Source: Muribaculaceae bacterium
Lineage (GTDB): Bacteria; Bacteroidota; Bacteroidia; Bacteroidales; Muribaculaceae
Length of the DNA: 64,000 bases
NCBI GenBank assembly: GCA_017553785.1
Contig: JAFZKD010000111.1
Span: forward strand, 62,001 to 126,000
Direction of reading: 5' to 3'
In this document: positions 25,404 to 33,451 of the stretch, in pieces
Layout of the letters: each line of letters begins with the position of its first letter
How positions within the stretch are numbered: position 1 is the first letter of the stretch
Translations under genes and position numbers: made by a program
Notes under the pieces: model-generated
What the model was told of the DNA's origin: nothing
Seen by the model: the letters and a program-made list of their open reading frames with translations, nothing else
Database searches by the model: none

Positions 25404-25438
25404 ATTCCCTGACGGCATTTTCGCCGCCAGGGAATTTT
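25404..25438 (+). terminator. groESL terminator
   Basis: ATTCCCTG at 25404-25411 pairs with CAGGGAAT at 25428-25435; an inner CGGC/GCCG extends the stem. TTTT follows. Confidence 0.8.
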
Positions 25439-25579
25439 CATTTGGAACAGGCTACGTTACCTCATGGATAAGGTTGCCACAAATAAGCCCCAAAGCGTTA
25501 TTATCAGCCGTTTTAGTGATTGATTGTTGTCAAAAACGCCGACATGTTGAAATTTCTTTAAAATATCTGTTAAAATGTC

Positions 25580-25609
25580 TTGTCATTCACTAATATTATA
25601 GTATATTTG
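25580..25609 (+). promoter_or_regulatory. Promoter of the LytTR-FHA unit
   Basis: TTG at 25580-25582, 19-nt spacer, TATATTTG at 25602-25609, followed by CAG. Leader of about 50 nt to ATG 25666. Confidence 0.7.
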
Positions 25610-25665
25610 CAGTTGCTTTAGCATGAAACCAACAATTGTTAGTTTAACCAAAAATACTGTGCCAT

Positions 25666-26034
25666 ATGGATCAACAACAACGTTTGATATTTAATTCCCG
25701 CGACGAGCTGCTTCGTATAGATGTTCCTCGTATCGTCTATTTTGAGGCCGACGGAAATTATACCTATATCGTGACGTGTAACAAAATCAAGAGCGCCGTG
25801 TGCATGAACCTCGGCCAGATGGAAGACGTGCTTGCCCAGCGATTGAAAGAGAAGAAAAGCCTGTTTGCCCGCATTGGCAAGAGATACATTGTCAACTTGA
25901 GTTACATCTACAAGATTAATCCTCTCAAGAGACAGCTTGTATTGACGGATTTCAATAATTTCTCATACCCGCTGGATATTTCCAAGGAAGCCTTGAAAAA
26001 CCTCAAGGATATTATGGTTCATATTAAGATCTAA
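25666..26034 (+). CDS. Single-domain LytTR DNA-binding protein
   Basis: 122 residues that are almost all a LytTR DNA-binding domain: RIDVPRIVYFEADGNYTYIV, ALAQRL-like helix, LFARIGKRYIVNLSYIYKIN and a C-terminal helix (ISKEALKNLKDIMV). There is no receiver domain, so it is not a classical response regulator. It stands at the head of the kinase/caspase region and 6 nt before the FHA membrane protein, so it is the best candidate for controlling this locus. Its binding sites (direct repeats) were not identified. Confidence 0.88.
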   Translation: MDQQQRLIFNSRDELLRIDVPRIVYFEADGNYTYIVTCNKIKSAVCMNLGQMEDVLAQRLKEKKSLFARIGKRYIVNLSYIYKINPLKRQLVLTDFNNFSYPLDISKEALKNLKDIMVHIKI

Positions 26035-26040
26035 AGTCTG

Positions 26041-26721
26041 ATGGAACTGATTATCGGAAGAGACGGCGCGACCGCCAAACTGAAAGTGGTCGATGGCACG
26101 CAGGTGAAACTGTATGGTGAGGCGGCGAGTGTCCCTGGTGACGTTAGTCGTCAACATTGTCAACTGACGATTGTGGACGAGAACACGTTTGTGATCCGCA
26201 ACATCAAGGCCGCTAATGTGACATGGGTAAACGGTATTGAGGTTCAGTCCAAGAGAATCTCCAAGGAAGATAAAGTGCAGCTAGGTCAAAGCCGCTATCT
26301 GCTGCCTTTGGAAGAGATTCTTGAAGAGATCAAACCCAATATTGTTGATATCGCTCCATTGAAGGAGGTCTGGGAGGCCTATAACACGAGTACGCTGGCC
26401 ATCAGAAAACGTCAGCAAACCAATAACCTATTGTCAAGGATTCCGATTTTCTTGACTATGCTGGGAGGTGTGCTGATCGCGTTAAGCGAGAACATTCGTC
26501 CTTACTCTATCACCTTCACGGTGATCGCGTTGCTGATCATGGCTTACGGTTTCTATCGTCAAGCTACAGACCGGGCCATTGACAAGCAGGAACAGCTCAA
26601 AAAACAGTTCCAACGTGACTACGTTTGTCCCAAGTGCGGACGCTTCATGGGCTTCGTCGATTATGACCTATTACACCAAAATAGTCACTGTCCAGGCTGC
26701 AAGGCCAAATACAAAAAATAG
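26041..26721 (+). CDS. FHA-domain membrane protein with C-terminal zinc ribbon
   Basis: 226 residues. Residues 1-90 are an FHA-type phospho-threonine-binding domain (IIGRDG, DVSRQHCQLTI, TWVNGIEVQSKRI, LGQSRYLL). Two hydrophobic segments follow at about 133-151 and 156-173, and the C-terminus has a two-Cys-pair zinc ribbon (CPKCG at 196, CPGC at 217). With two helices both ends face the same side, presumably the cytoplasm. It probably docks a phosphorylated partner of the downstream kinase at the membrane. It is co-transcribed with the LytTR gene. Confidence 0.85.
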   Translation: MELIIGRDGATAKLKVVDGTQVKLYGEAASVPGDVSRQHCQLTIVDENTFVIRNIKAANVTWVNGIEVQSKRISKEDKVQLGQSRYLLPLEEILEEIKPNIVDIAPLKEVWEAYNTSTLAIRKRQQTNNLLSRIPIFLTMLGGVLIALSENIRPYSITFTVIALLIMAYGFYRQATDRAIDKQEQLKKQFQRDYVCPKCGRFMGFVDYDLLHQNSHCPGCKAKYKK

Positions 26722-26767
26722 TTTCATACATTAATCCCACCATTTCGTCCAATATGCTTTAAATTAT

Positions 26768-26799
26768 TTGGCTGTCGGGATTACCGTTTTTTAATTTTG
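26768..26799 (+). promoter_or_regulatory. Promoter of the caspase-kinase-FGE operon
   Basis: TTG at 26768-26770, 21-nt spacer, TAATTTTG at 26792-26799 followed by CA. Leader of about 35 nt to ATG 26838. The in-frame TTG at 26802 would lie at the start site and is rejected as the start. Confidence 0.65.
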
Positions 26800-26837
26800 C
26801 ATTGTCAAAATTATTAACCGCACAAAATTTTAAGATT

Positions 26838-28088
26838 ATGGTAAACGAAGAAACAATCTACATGGGCAATACCCAATATGGGAATAATAACGGAGACGTT
26901 ATTAAGAAAGTAGCATCGATGGCTTGGAAGCCCGTCGCCATTGGAGGATTCACTGGAATCCTGCTGGGCTCAGGCGCGCTGCTGACCCAACACGTATTTG
27001 TCTCACGGCAGCCTGCCGTCAGCAACGATGAGGTACAACCTAAACAGGCTCAAGAACCCGAGATGATTCAGGAACCGGTTGATGACAACACCTTGAAGGT
27101 TGTCACCATCACCGATGACATGTCGTTTGAACAGGCATTTGTCGAGGCTCGCTCCCAGGTGGGTCCTGGCGGCGTCTTTTACTGGCGTGGTGTCATCTTC
27201 AGCACCTATACTGCCGATGAGTGGGATTCCATGACCGACGAGCAGCATGAGCATTATGCCATGATGGTGCGCCCCGAGGTTGATGCCAACCAAGTTCAGC
27301 CCGAAGATCTCGCTTCGTCGACACAGCATCCTGTTGAACCCGCCGATGCCGTTCAGGAAGTGAGTCCTGCCGAAGATTTTGCCGTTGCTGAGGCAACTCA
27401 AGAAGAGGTTCAGGCCCAGGATAACGTGGATGCCGACGAAGTTCTCGCCGATGTCCCCGTTCATGAGATGAACGAGGATTTCATCCTGGCCGATATCCGT
27501 GAGGTTTCAGGTGATGATGTTGCTGTGGCCGAGTCTCCCGTGGCCGATGAAGATGTAGTCATTGCTGAGCAGGCCGACGTGATTGAGGATATCGCCATGA
27601 TTGATGATATCGAGGCCGCTGAAAGTGCCGCAGCTGCCGCCTCTGCCGCTGATGTCGCTATCGCCGAATCAGATGATAGCTACATGATTGACGAGGTGTT
27701 TGGTTTGGAACCGAATGAAGATGTCGCCATGGCTGCATCAAAGGGCGCTCCCGAAAAAGTCCAGAACGACAGTTTTGAGAAGTTCCTGTTCGAGGACAGT
27801 GAGGTGCGCATCGTAGGTTACGGCGAGTTTGACGGCCATGTGGTTCGAGGTCTCGATCTTGATGGTGATAACATGGTTGACATCGCTGTGATTGATGTAG
27901 ATGACTCGGGCGATCTTTCAAGAGATGACCTTGTTGTGGAGGAGGGTTCCGGAAACATGTCGACCTATGGTGACCTTCATGACTTTGCCATGGACTTGAA
28001 TCATGATGACATGAACGACAACACGCCGAATCCTGATGTTGCCGAGAACATGCCCGATTACATGGATGACGCGATAGCCCAATTGTAA
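26838..28088 (+). CDS. Acidic single-pass membrane protein with EF-hand-like loop
   Basis: 416 residues from ATG 26838. A single membrane segment lies at about residues 31-52 (PVAIGGFTGILLGSGALL). The rest is very acidic and Ala/Val-rich, with repeats such as DVAVAESPVADEDVVIAEQA. Two features stand out: a short motif GPGGVFYWRGVIFSTYTADE with EWDSMTDEQ, and, near residue 360, Ca-binding-like loops (DLDGDNMVDIAV and DVDDSGDLSRDD, the second a good EF-hand loop). No family is recognised. It begins the operon with the caspase 25 nt downstream. A calcium-responsive or scaffold role is a guess. Confidence 0.75.
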   Translation: MVNEETIYMGNTQYGNNNGDVIKKVASMAWKPVAIGGFTGILLGSGALLTQHVFVSRQPAVSNDEVQPKQAQEPEMIQEPVDDNTLKVVTITDDMSFEQAFVEARSQVGPGGVFYWRGVIFSTYTADEWDSMTDEQHEHYAMMVRPEVDANQVQPEDLASSTQHPVEPADAVQEVSPAEDFAVAEATQEEVQAQDNVDADEVLADVPVHEMNEDFILADIREVSGDDVAVAESPVADEDVVIAEQADVIEDIAMIDDIEAAESAAAAASAADVAIAESDDSYMIDEVFGLEPNEDVAMAASKGAPEKVQNDSFEKFLFEDSEVRIVGYGEFDGHVVRGLDLDGDNMVDIAVIDVDDSGDLSRDDLVVEEGSGNMSTYGDLHDFAMDLNHDDMNDNTPNPDVAENMPDYMDDAIAQL

Positions 28089-28113
28089 AATCCGGTTTTA
28101 ATCTATTGGAACC

Positions 28114-28902
28114 ATGCGGTCGATTATCTGCAGTCTGCTTTTATTCATGGTCCTCGCGGCAGTGCCTCAGGATGCGATCTCCCACAACTATGTGTTGTGT
28201 GTGGGGCTGGATACCTATCCCAAGAAGGTGGACCGTTATCTTGTCAAGCCATTGCGCGTTAGCGCCAATGATGCCAAGGTCATGAAGAAAGTGTTTGCCG
28301 CCAATGGTTTCAGAACATCGATTCTCACCGATAGCGCCGCTACACTTGACGCTGTGTTGAGGGCTATGAAGTACCGTTTCTTCACCGCCAAGAGCGATGA
28401 TATGGTGGTATTTTACTTCAGTGGCCATGGAACAGAGGACGGACTGCTCTGTTATGACCATGTATTGGAGAACGATGCGATTGTGAGTGTGTTGAAGCAG
28501 TGCAAGGCAAAGACCAAGATGATCATCGTCGATGCCTGCTATTCAGGTATCATGCGTTGTGACACTGTTTGGCAAAAAGCGTTTACCGATGAGGATGTGA
28601 TTTTCTTCCTCTCCTCGCGCAACGAGGAAACATCCCTAGAGACAGGATACAGCAACAGTTTGTTCACCATGTATCTAGAGAGAGGATTGAGGGGTGGCGC
28701 CGACGCTAACAAGGATAGCGACATCACGCCTAAGGAACTGTTTGATTTCGTTCATGATGGCGTCATGAATGACCGCCTGTTCAAGGGTCATCAGCACCCT
28801 GTCATGTGGGGCCGGTTCAACGGCGATCGGCCAATCATCAACTGGCAAAAAAAGAATAACAAGACAAATAATAAGAATAATCATGATACCACAGACAATT
28901 AA
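28114..28902 (+). CDS. Secreted caspase-like protease (peptidase C14, metacaspase-type)
   Basis: 262 residues. A signal peptide (IICSLLLFMVLAAVPQDAIS) precedes a p20-like caspase domain: YVLCVGLDTYPK, ANDAKVMKKVFAANGF, the catalytic His105 in YFSGHGTEDG and Cys142 in IIVDACYSG. Both dyad residues are present, so it is likely active, cutting after Arg/Lys if metacaspase-like, or Asp. The signal peptide would put it in the periplasm, unlike most known bacterial caspases. The C-terminus is Asn/Lys-rich. The next gene starts inside its 3' end (20-nt overlap). Confidence 0.9.
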   Translation: MRSIICSLLLFMVLAAVPQDAISHNYVLCVGLDTYPKKVDRYLVKPLRVSANDAKVMKKVFAANGFRTSILTDSAATLDAVLRAMKYRFFTAKSDDMVVFYFSGHGTEDGLLCYDHVLENDAIVSVLKQCKAKTKMIIVDACYSGIMRCDTVWQKAFTDEDVIFFLSSRNEETSLETGYSNSLFTMYLERGLRGGADANKDSDITPKELFDFVHDGVMNDRLFKGHQHPVMWGRFNGDRPIINWQKKNNKTNNKNNHDTTDN

Positions 28903-29413
28903 CATCAAGTGTCCAAGTTGCGGCGTGATACTGAGCGTGACCAATTCCAAGAATGAGGATGAGAAGCGCTTCGCTTGCCCCAAGTGCGGCAAGCGTCTTG
29001 TCGTTCCATTCTATAGACTCAAACATGAAGATGGCGAGACCCAGTTAGATGGCAAAAGCGGAAGCCAGGCCACCCAAATGTGCGGTGATGAGATCCAACA
29101 GTCCTGCTATCTGGAGTGCAAGGGCCAGAAGTATGAGCTCTCGATTGGCGGCAACATTATTGGCCGCAAGGCAGACACCTCGGCCGCTGACGTTCAAATC
29201 GAGACAGTTGACATGTTCATGAGCCGTGAACACGCTGTGGTTAATGTCCGCCGCCTTCCCAATGGCGGACTCAAGGTTGATGTCACCAACCACAAGAACA
29301 AGAATTCGACCAAAATTAATGGAATATTGCTTCAAGATGGTGATGCTATCGTGCTGCATGATGGAGACACGGTAGAACTGGGTAAAACCAAACTAACTTT
29401 TCACACCAATTAA
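28883..29413 (+). CDS. Zinc-ribbon plus FHA-domain protein
   Basis: 176 residues from ATG 28883; the longer open frame that begins at 28769 lies within the caspase gene. An N-terminal MJ0042-like zinc ribbon (IKCPSCGVIL, ACPKCGKRLV) is followed by an FHA domain (IGGNIIGRKA, FMSREHAVVNV, NKNSTKINGILLQ, DTVELGKTKLTF). It is soluble and cytoplasmic. The domain order is the mirror of the membrane FHA protein at 26.0 kb (FHA first, ribbon last). It likely reads phospho-threonine marks set by the kinase. Confidence 0.88.
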   Translation: MIPQTINIKCPSCGVILSVTNSKNEDEKRFACPKCGKRLVVPFYRLKHEDGETQLDGKSGSQATQMCGDEIQQSCYLECKGQKYELSIGGNIIGRKADTSAADVQIETVDMFMSREHAVVNVRRLPNGGLKVDVTNHKNKNSTKINGILLQDGDAIVLHDGDTVELGKTKLTFHTN

Positions 29414-29425
29414 TTTCGCATCGTA

Positions 29426-30709
29426 ATGAGAATTAAGTTATATCCGCCGCTGGCCATCCATGAACAGGGTAACCGAGATAATCAGGAAGATTATATCTAT
29501 CCTGTATTAGGTGACGCCACATCCGATGACAAGTTGTTCATCGTTTGTGATGGCATGGGAGGTCATGAACATGGCGAGGTTGCCAGCCAGACGTTCGCGA
29601 AGTCTCTGGCAGAATATTTTAACACCCATGCTTCGAGTGATGTCGTCTTGCCTGACAAGTTAATTGCCGACGCGCTATCATACGCTTACCATAATCTGGA
29701 TGCCGCCGACAGTGGCAGTTACAAGAAGATGGGAACAACGCTCACCCTCCTGTATTTCCACCGTGGGGGTGTAACGGCAGCACACATCGGCGACAGCCGA
29801 ATTTATCATTTGAGGCCTGGCAAACGGCTGCTGTATGTGAGCCGTGACCACTCGTTGGTGTTTGACTTATATCAGAGTGGAGAGATCACCTACGGAGAAA
29901 TGAGGACTTCGCAGCAGAAGAATGTCATCACCCGCGCGGTACAGCCGGGCGAGGACAACCGCGTGAAACCCGATATCATCCACATCACTGACGTGAGACC
30001 TGGTGACTACTTCTACATGTGCAGTGACGGCATGCTCGAGCAAATGGATGACGATGATATCTTTGGGTTGCTCTCGGGCCGTGGCAGTGATGAGAAGAAA
30101 ATGAAAAAACTCATCGCCGCCACTGCAGGAAACCAAGACAACCACAGCGCATATATCATTCATGTCGAAGATGTCAAGACTGAAGAGTGCGACGCCGACA
30201 TCACCGGCAACGAGGAGACGACGGCCAAATTCAATGTGTTGAACATGAAGCCCCTTGGCGACGTTGCAGCCAACCGTCCTGACGAGGATGATGACTTGAC
30301 AGTTACCGCGGCATCAGCCCCCGCATCGGCAAAGCGGCATACCCGCAAGAAAAAAACGTTGACCCCGTTGTGGTGGGCACTCTTGATCGCTGCCATTGTG
30401 GCAGTTGCCGCCTGGTTGGCACTTTATGGTTGGGGAGGTCGTCATGATAAGGCCAATGACGAGCCCGCGTATGAGACCGTTTCGGTTCACAACGATGAGC
30501 CGATTAAACCGGTCATTCATCACTCGACAACGCCCCAACGCAATCGTGCCAGTTCAAAGGGTAAAGTGGCTGAGGAAGCCGCTGCGTCTCGTAATGCCCA
30601 GGATGGCGACGCAGCATCTACCGGCAAGGATTCCAAGTCTCGTCATGAAGTCACGTCGGGCGAATCCGACAATTCGCGTGATAATAACGCCAATGAGGGC
30701 GATAATTAA
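29426..30709 (+). CDS. PP2C-type Ser/Thr phosphatase with membrane segment
   Basis: 427 residues. Residues 1-245 are a PP2C/Stp1 domain with metal-binding residues in NRDNQEDYIY, FIVCDGMGGHEHGE, AAHIGDSRIYHL, SRDHSLVFDL and YFYMCSDGMLEQMDD. One membrane helix is at about 312-333 (LWWALLIAAIVAVAAWLALY), and a charged, low-complexity tail follows, which would face the periplasm. It should reverse the phosphorylation made by the kinase 29 nt downstream; the pair is as in PrpC/PrkC or Stp/PknB loci. Confidence 0.92.
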   Translation: MRIKLYPPLAIHEQGNRDNQEDYIYPVLGDATSDDKLFIVCDGMGGHEHGEVASQTFAKSLAEYFNTHASSDVVLPDKLIADALSYAYHNLDAADSGSYKKMGTTLTLLYFHRGGVTAAHIGDSRIYHLRPGKRLLYVSRDHSLVFDLYQSGEITYGEMRTSQQKNVITRAVQPGEDNRVKPDIIHITDVRPGDYFYMCSDGMLEQMDDDDIFGLLSGRGSDEKKMKKLIAATAGNQDNHSAYIIHVEDVKTEECDADITGNEETTAKFNVLNMKPLGDVAANRPDEDDDLTVTAASAPASAKRHTRKKKTLTPLWWALLIAAIVAVAAWLALYGWGGRHDKANDEPAYETVSVHNDEPIKPVIHHSTTPQRNRASSKGKVAEEAAASRNAQDGDAASTGKDSKSRHEVTSGESDNSRDNNANEGDN

Positions 30710-30738
30710 GGATTACCAAACACTAAATACGCTAGAAT

Positions 30739-32250
30739 ATGGCTAAACAAGATAATATCAACATGGAGTCAATGCTCAAAGTGGGCACTGTATTGCATGG
30801 TACTTATCGCATTGACAGCTATTTGTCAAGTGGTGGATTTGGTAACACCTATGTGGCGACTCATATCAACTTCAATGAAAAATATGCCATCAAGGAATTT
30901 TTCATGAAAGGCGTGAATGAGCGTGACGGTAATACTGCTGTGAGCGTTAGTAATAACGAGAAAGTCACTGAATTCACCGAGCAGTTAGAGAAGTTCAAGA
31001 AAGAGGCTCGCCGGTTGCGCAAACTCAATAATGACCACATCGTGCGAGTGTATGACCTGTTTGATGAGAACGGGACCGCATACTATGTCATGGATTACAT
31101 CAACGGCGAGAACCTGAAAGAAAGGCTCAAACGCACCGATAACCCGATTTCGGAGTTTGAGGCCACCGACATTCTGGAGCAGGTGCTCGACGCGTTGCAG
31201 GAAGTACATTCCCAAGGGATTTGGCACCTTGACTTGAAACCTGCAAACGTGATGGTTGACAAAAACGGCACCGTCAAGCTCATCGACTTTGGCGCCAGTA
31301 AGCAGTTCAACAGCAAGACCGGTGGTGCTTTGTCCACGTCGTCGGTGACATATACCAATGGCTTTGCGCCCATCGAGCAGATGGAGAAGAGCTATGAGAA
31401 ACTGGGTCCCTGGACTGATTTCTATGCGTTAGGCGCCACGATTTACAATGTGCTCGCCAATCAGCGTCCTCCCATGCCCAGCGACATCAACGATGACCAC
31501 ACTCCAGACAAACATTTGTCCCTGCCATTACCCTTTGGTGTGAGCGACAAAATGCGCGACCTCTTGTTGTGGATGATGAAAACCAACCGCAAGGAACGCC
31601 CCGAGTCGGTAAAAGATATCACCGATTACTTGAAGGCGTCTGGAATGGGAACCCATCGTGATACTGACACTACCGTGCTCACCCAGCCTGATGTTCAGGC
31701 TTTGCAAGACACCCAGAACACGTTTGACGCTGATGAGGAAGCAGATGACTCCGAGAACAGCGCCGAGAACGCCAAGAAAACCAAAAAGGCGATAATAATT
31801 GCCGCATGCGTCGGTCTGTTGCTCGCTGTGGGTTTCTATTATTTCTTTAACGGCGGTTTCAGTAGCAACGATGGTTCACAAGCAGCTGAGGATTCGCTGG
31901 TGGTGAAGAATGTGACCGATTCGCTGTTGACCATTCCTCTGGGAGAATGCCATTATACTGGACCTGTGAACGGCAAAGGCTTGCCCGCAGGCAAAGGTAC
32001 CGCAGTATTCACTGCCGATGGCCAGCGGCTTGAAGGAACATTCGATAACGGAAATGTCGATGGCGACAGCATCCAGATCATTTATCCTAACGGCAATATC
32101 TTTTTTGGCACATTCAAGGACAACAAATTGTACAAGGGACGTTTCACCTGGAAAGATGACGGCTCCTATTTTGAAGGCTTCTTTCTTGATGGCCAGCCTG
32201 ACATGAAGAAGGGCGCCATGTATGACAAGAAGGGAAAACTATTGGATTAA
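30739..32250 (+). CDS. Ser/Thr protein kinase with membrane segment and MORN repeats
   Basis: 503 residues. Kinase domain at 19-285: Gly loop SSGGFGNTYVA, Lys in YAIKEFF, catalytic loop HLDLKPANVMVD (about residue 163; Leu replaces the Arg of HRD, a non-RD kinase), Mg-binding IDFGAS, and TNGFAPIEQ in place of GTPxYMAPE. A membrane helix is at about 350-370 (IIIAACVGLLLAVGFYYFF). The periplasmic part (397-495) is made of MORN-type repeats (LEGTFDNGNVDGD, FFGTFKDNKLYKGRF, YFEGFFLDGQPD). The kinase domain is cytoplasmic and the MORN part could sense something in the envelope. Confidence 0.92.
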   Translation: MAKQDNINMESMLKVGTVLHGTYRIDSYLSSGGFGNTYVATHINFNEKYAIKEFFMKGVNERDGNTAVSVSNNEKVTEFTEQLEKFKKEARRLRKLNNDHIVRVYDLFDENGTAYYVMDYINGENLKERLKRTDNPISEFEATDILEQVLDALQEVHSQGIWHLDLKPANVMVDKNGTVKLIDFGASKQFNSKTGGALSTSSVTYTNGFAPIEQMEKSYEKLGPWTDFYALGATIYNVLANQRPPMPSDINDDHTPDKHLSLPLPFGVSDKMRDLLLWMMKTNRKERPESVKDITDYLKASGMGTHRDTDTTVLTQPDVQALQDTQNTFDADEEADDSENSAENAKKTKKAIIIAACVGLLLAVGFYYFFNGGFSSNDGSQAAEDSLVVKNVTDSLLTIPLGECHYTGPVNGKGLPAGKGTAVFTADGQRLEGTFDNGNVDGDSIQIIYPNGNIFFGTFKDNKLYKGRFTWKDDGSYFEGFFLDGQPDMKKGAMYDKKGKLLD

Positions 32251-32299
32251 CTTCCTGATTGAATACTGATTAAACCATTTTTCTTCAAGTGAAGATCAA

Positions 32300-33451
32300 A
32301 TGAAGAGTAAGAATTACATATTGGCTTTTGCGGTACTGGTGCTATTATCGGTACTGCCGGTATTTGGTCAGGTTGGTCAGGTCTATAGGCCACAGACGTC
32401 AAAGACCCAGAAGACGACTGTCAAGAAGACCAATAAAACGACGACCACGACCAAAAAGCGGACGCCAAACAGTAGTCATTCTTCTTCTTCTTCAAGCGGT
32501 AAACACAATTACAGCAGCGGCTCATCGGGTTCATCATCGGCGGTTTTAGAGGTGACGTTCAGCTGTAATGTTGAAGATGCCGATTTGTATGTTGATAATT
32601 CTTATTTTGGCTCGGCCTGTGATTCCTATAATCTCAAGACGGGTACTCATAATGTGCAATTAGTCGCTAGTGGCTATGAGGATTACAGTTCGAATATCAC
32701 GGTATCGAACGCTAACCGTTCATTCAATTTCAAGATGACGAAGATCTCTCCTCAGGCTATTGAGAACCTGTTGGAAGACATGGTGTTTGTCCATGGCGGT
32801 TCGTTCAAGATGGGGTCGCCTGACGCTGACGGTGAATTTGATGAGAAGCCGGCCCATGAGGTGGTGCTCTCTTCATATTATATTTCGAAATATGAGGTGA
32901 CTCAAGAACTGTGGCAGGAAGTGATGGGTAATAATCCGAGTATGAATACGGGTGAGAATCTGCCCGTCGAGTCCGTTTCGTGGGATGACTGCCAGTTATT
33001 CATCAGCAAACTGAATGAAATCACGGGTGTGAAATTCCGTTTGCCGACCGAGGCCGAGTGGGAGTATGCCGCTCGTGGCGGAGACGTGAGCAAAGGCTAT
33101 CGGTATGCTGGTAGCGACAGCATTGATGAGGTGGCTTGGTATTACAATTTTGATACTGCTTCGCATGAAGTTGGAGGAAAACAGCCCAACGAATTGGGAA
33201 TATATGATATGTCAGGAAATGTGTTGGAATGGTGCTCGGACTGGCATGGACCGTACAAAGCCGGATTGCAGAAGAATCCTACTGGTCCCAAATCGGGCGA
33301 CTATCGTGTGACCCGCGGCGGTTTTTGGGAAAGTGAATCCAATCACTGCTCGGTGACTTACCGGCACCCTGTATCACCTGATGACGTCAGTCAATCCATT
33401 GGGCTGCGACTTGTTGCAAAATCGCTGAAAGCTAAACAAAAAACGAGATGA
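32300..33451 (+). CDS. Secreted PEGA plus FGE-sulfatase-fold protein (first copy)
   Basis: 383 residues. Signal peptide (IAFAVLVLLSVLPVFG-like, cleaved before QVGQVYRP), a Lys/Thr/Ser-rich linker (30-75), a PEGA-type beta domain (80-145), then an FGE-sulfatase fold (155-375) with MVFVHGGSFKMGSPD, EVTQELWQEVMG, FRLPTEAEWEYAARGG, NELGIYDMSGNVLEWCSDW and IGLRLVAK. The active-site segment RGGFWESESNHC keeps only the second cysteine, so formylglycine formation is unlikely. It probably acts as a wall- or ligand-binding module. It lies 49 nt after the kinase and overlaps the next gene by 4 nt. Confidence 0.9.
   Translation: MKSKNYILAFAVLVLLSVLPVFGQVGQVYRPQTSKTQKTTVKKTNKTTTTTKKRTPNSSHSSSSSSGKHNYSSGSSGSSSAVLEVTFSCNVEDADLYVDNSYFGSACDSYNLKTGTHNVQLVASGYEDYSSNITVSNANRSFNFKMTKISPQAIENLLEDMVFVHGGSFKMGSPDADGEFDEKPAHEVVLSSYYISKYEVTQELWQEVMGNNPSMNTGENLPVESVSWDDCQLFISKLNEITGVKFRLPTEAEWEYAARGGDVSKGYRYAGSDSIDEVAWYYNFDTASHEVGGKQPNELGIYDMSGNVLEWCSDWHGPYKAGLQKNPTGPKSGDYRVTRGGFWESESNHCSVTYRHPVSPDDVSQSIGLRLVAKSLKAKQKTR

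Larger units (their letters stand above)
25366..25665. other. Gap between groEL and the LytTR gene
   Basis: 300 bases: the groEL terminator (25404-25438), about 140 bases in which I see nothing, and the LytTR promoter (25580-25609) with a leader of about 50 nt. Confidence 0.6.
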
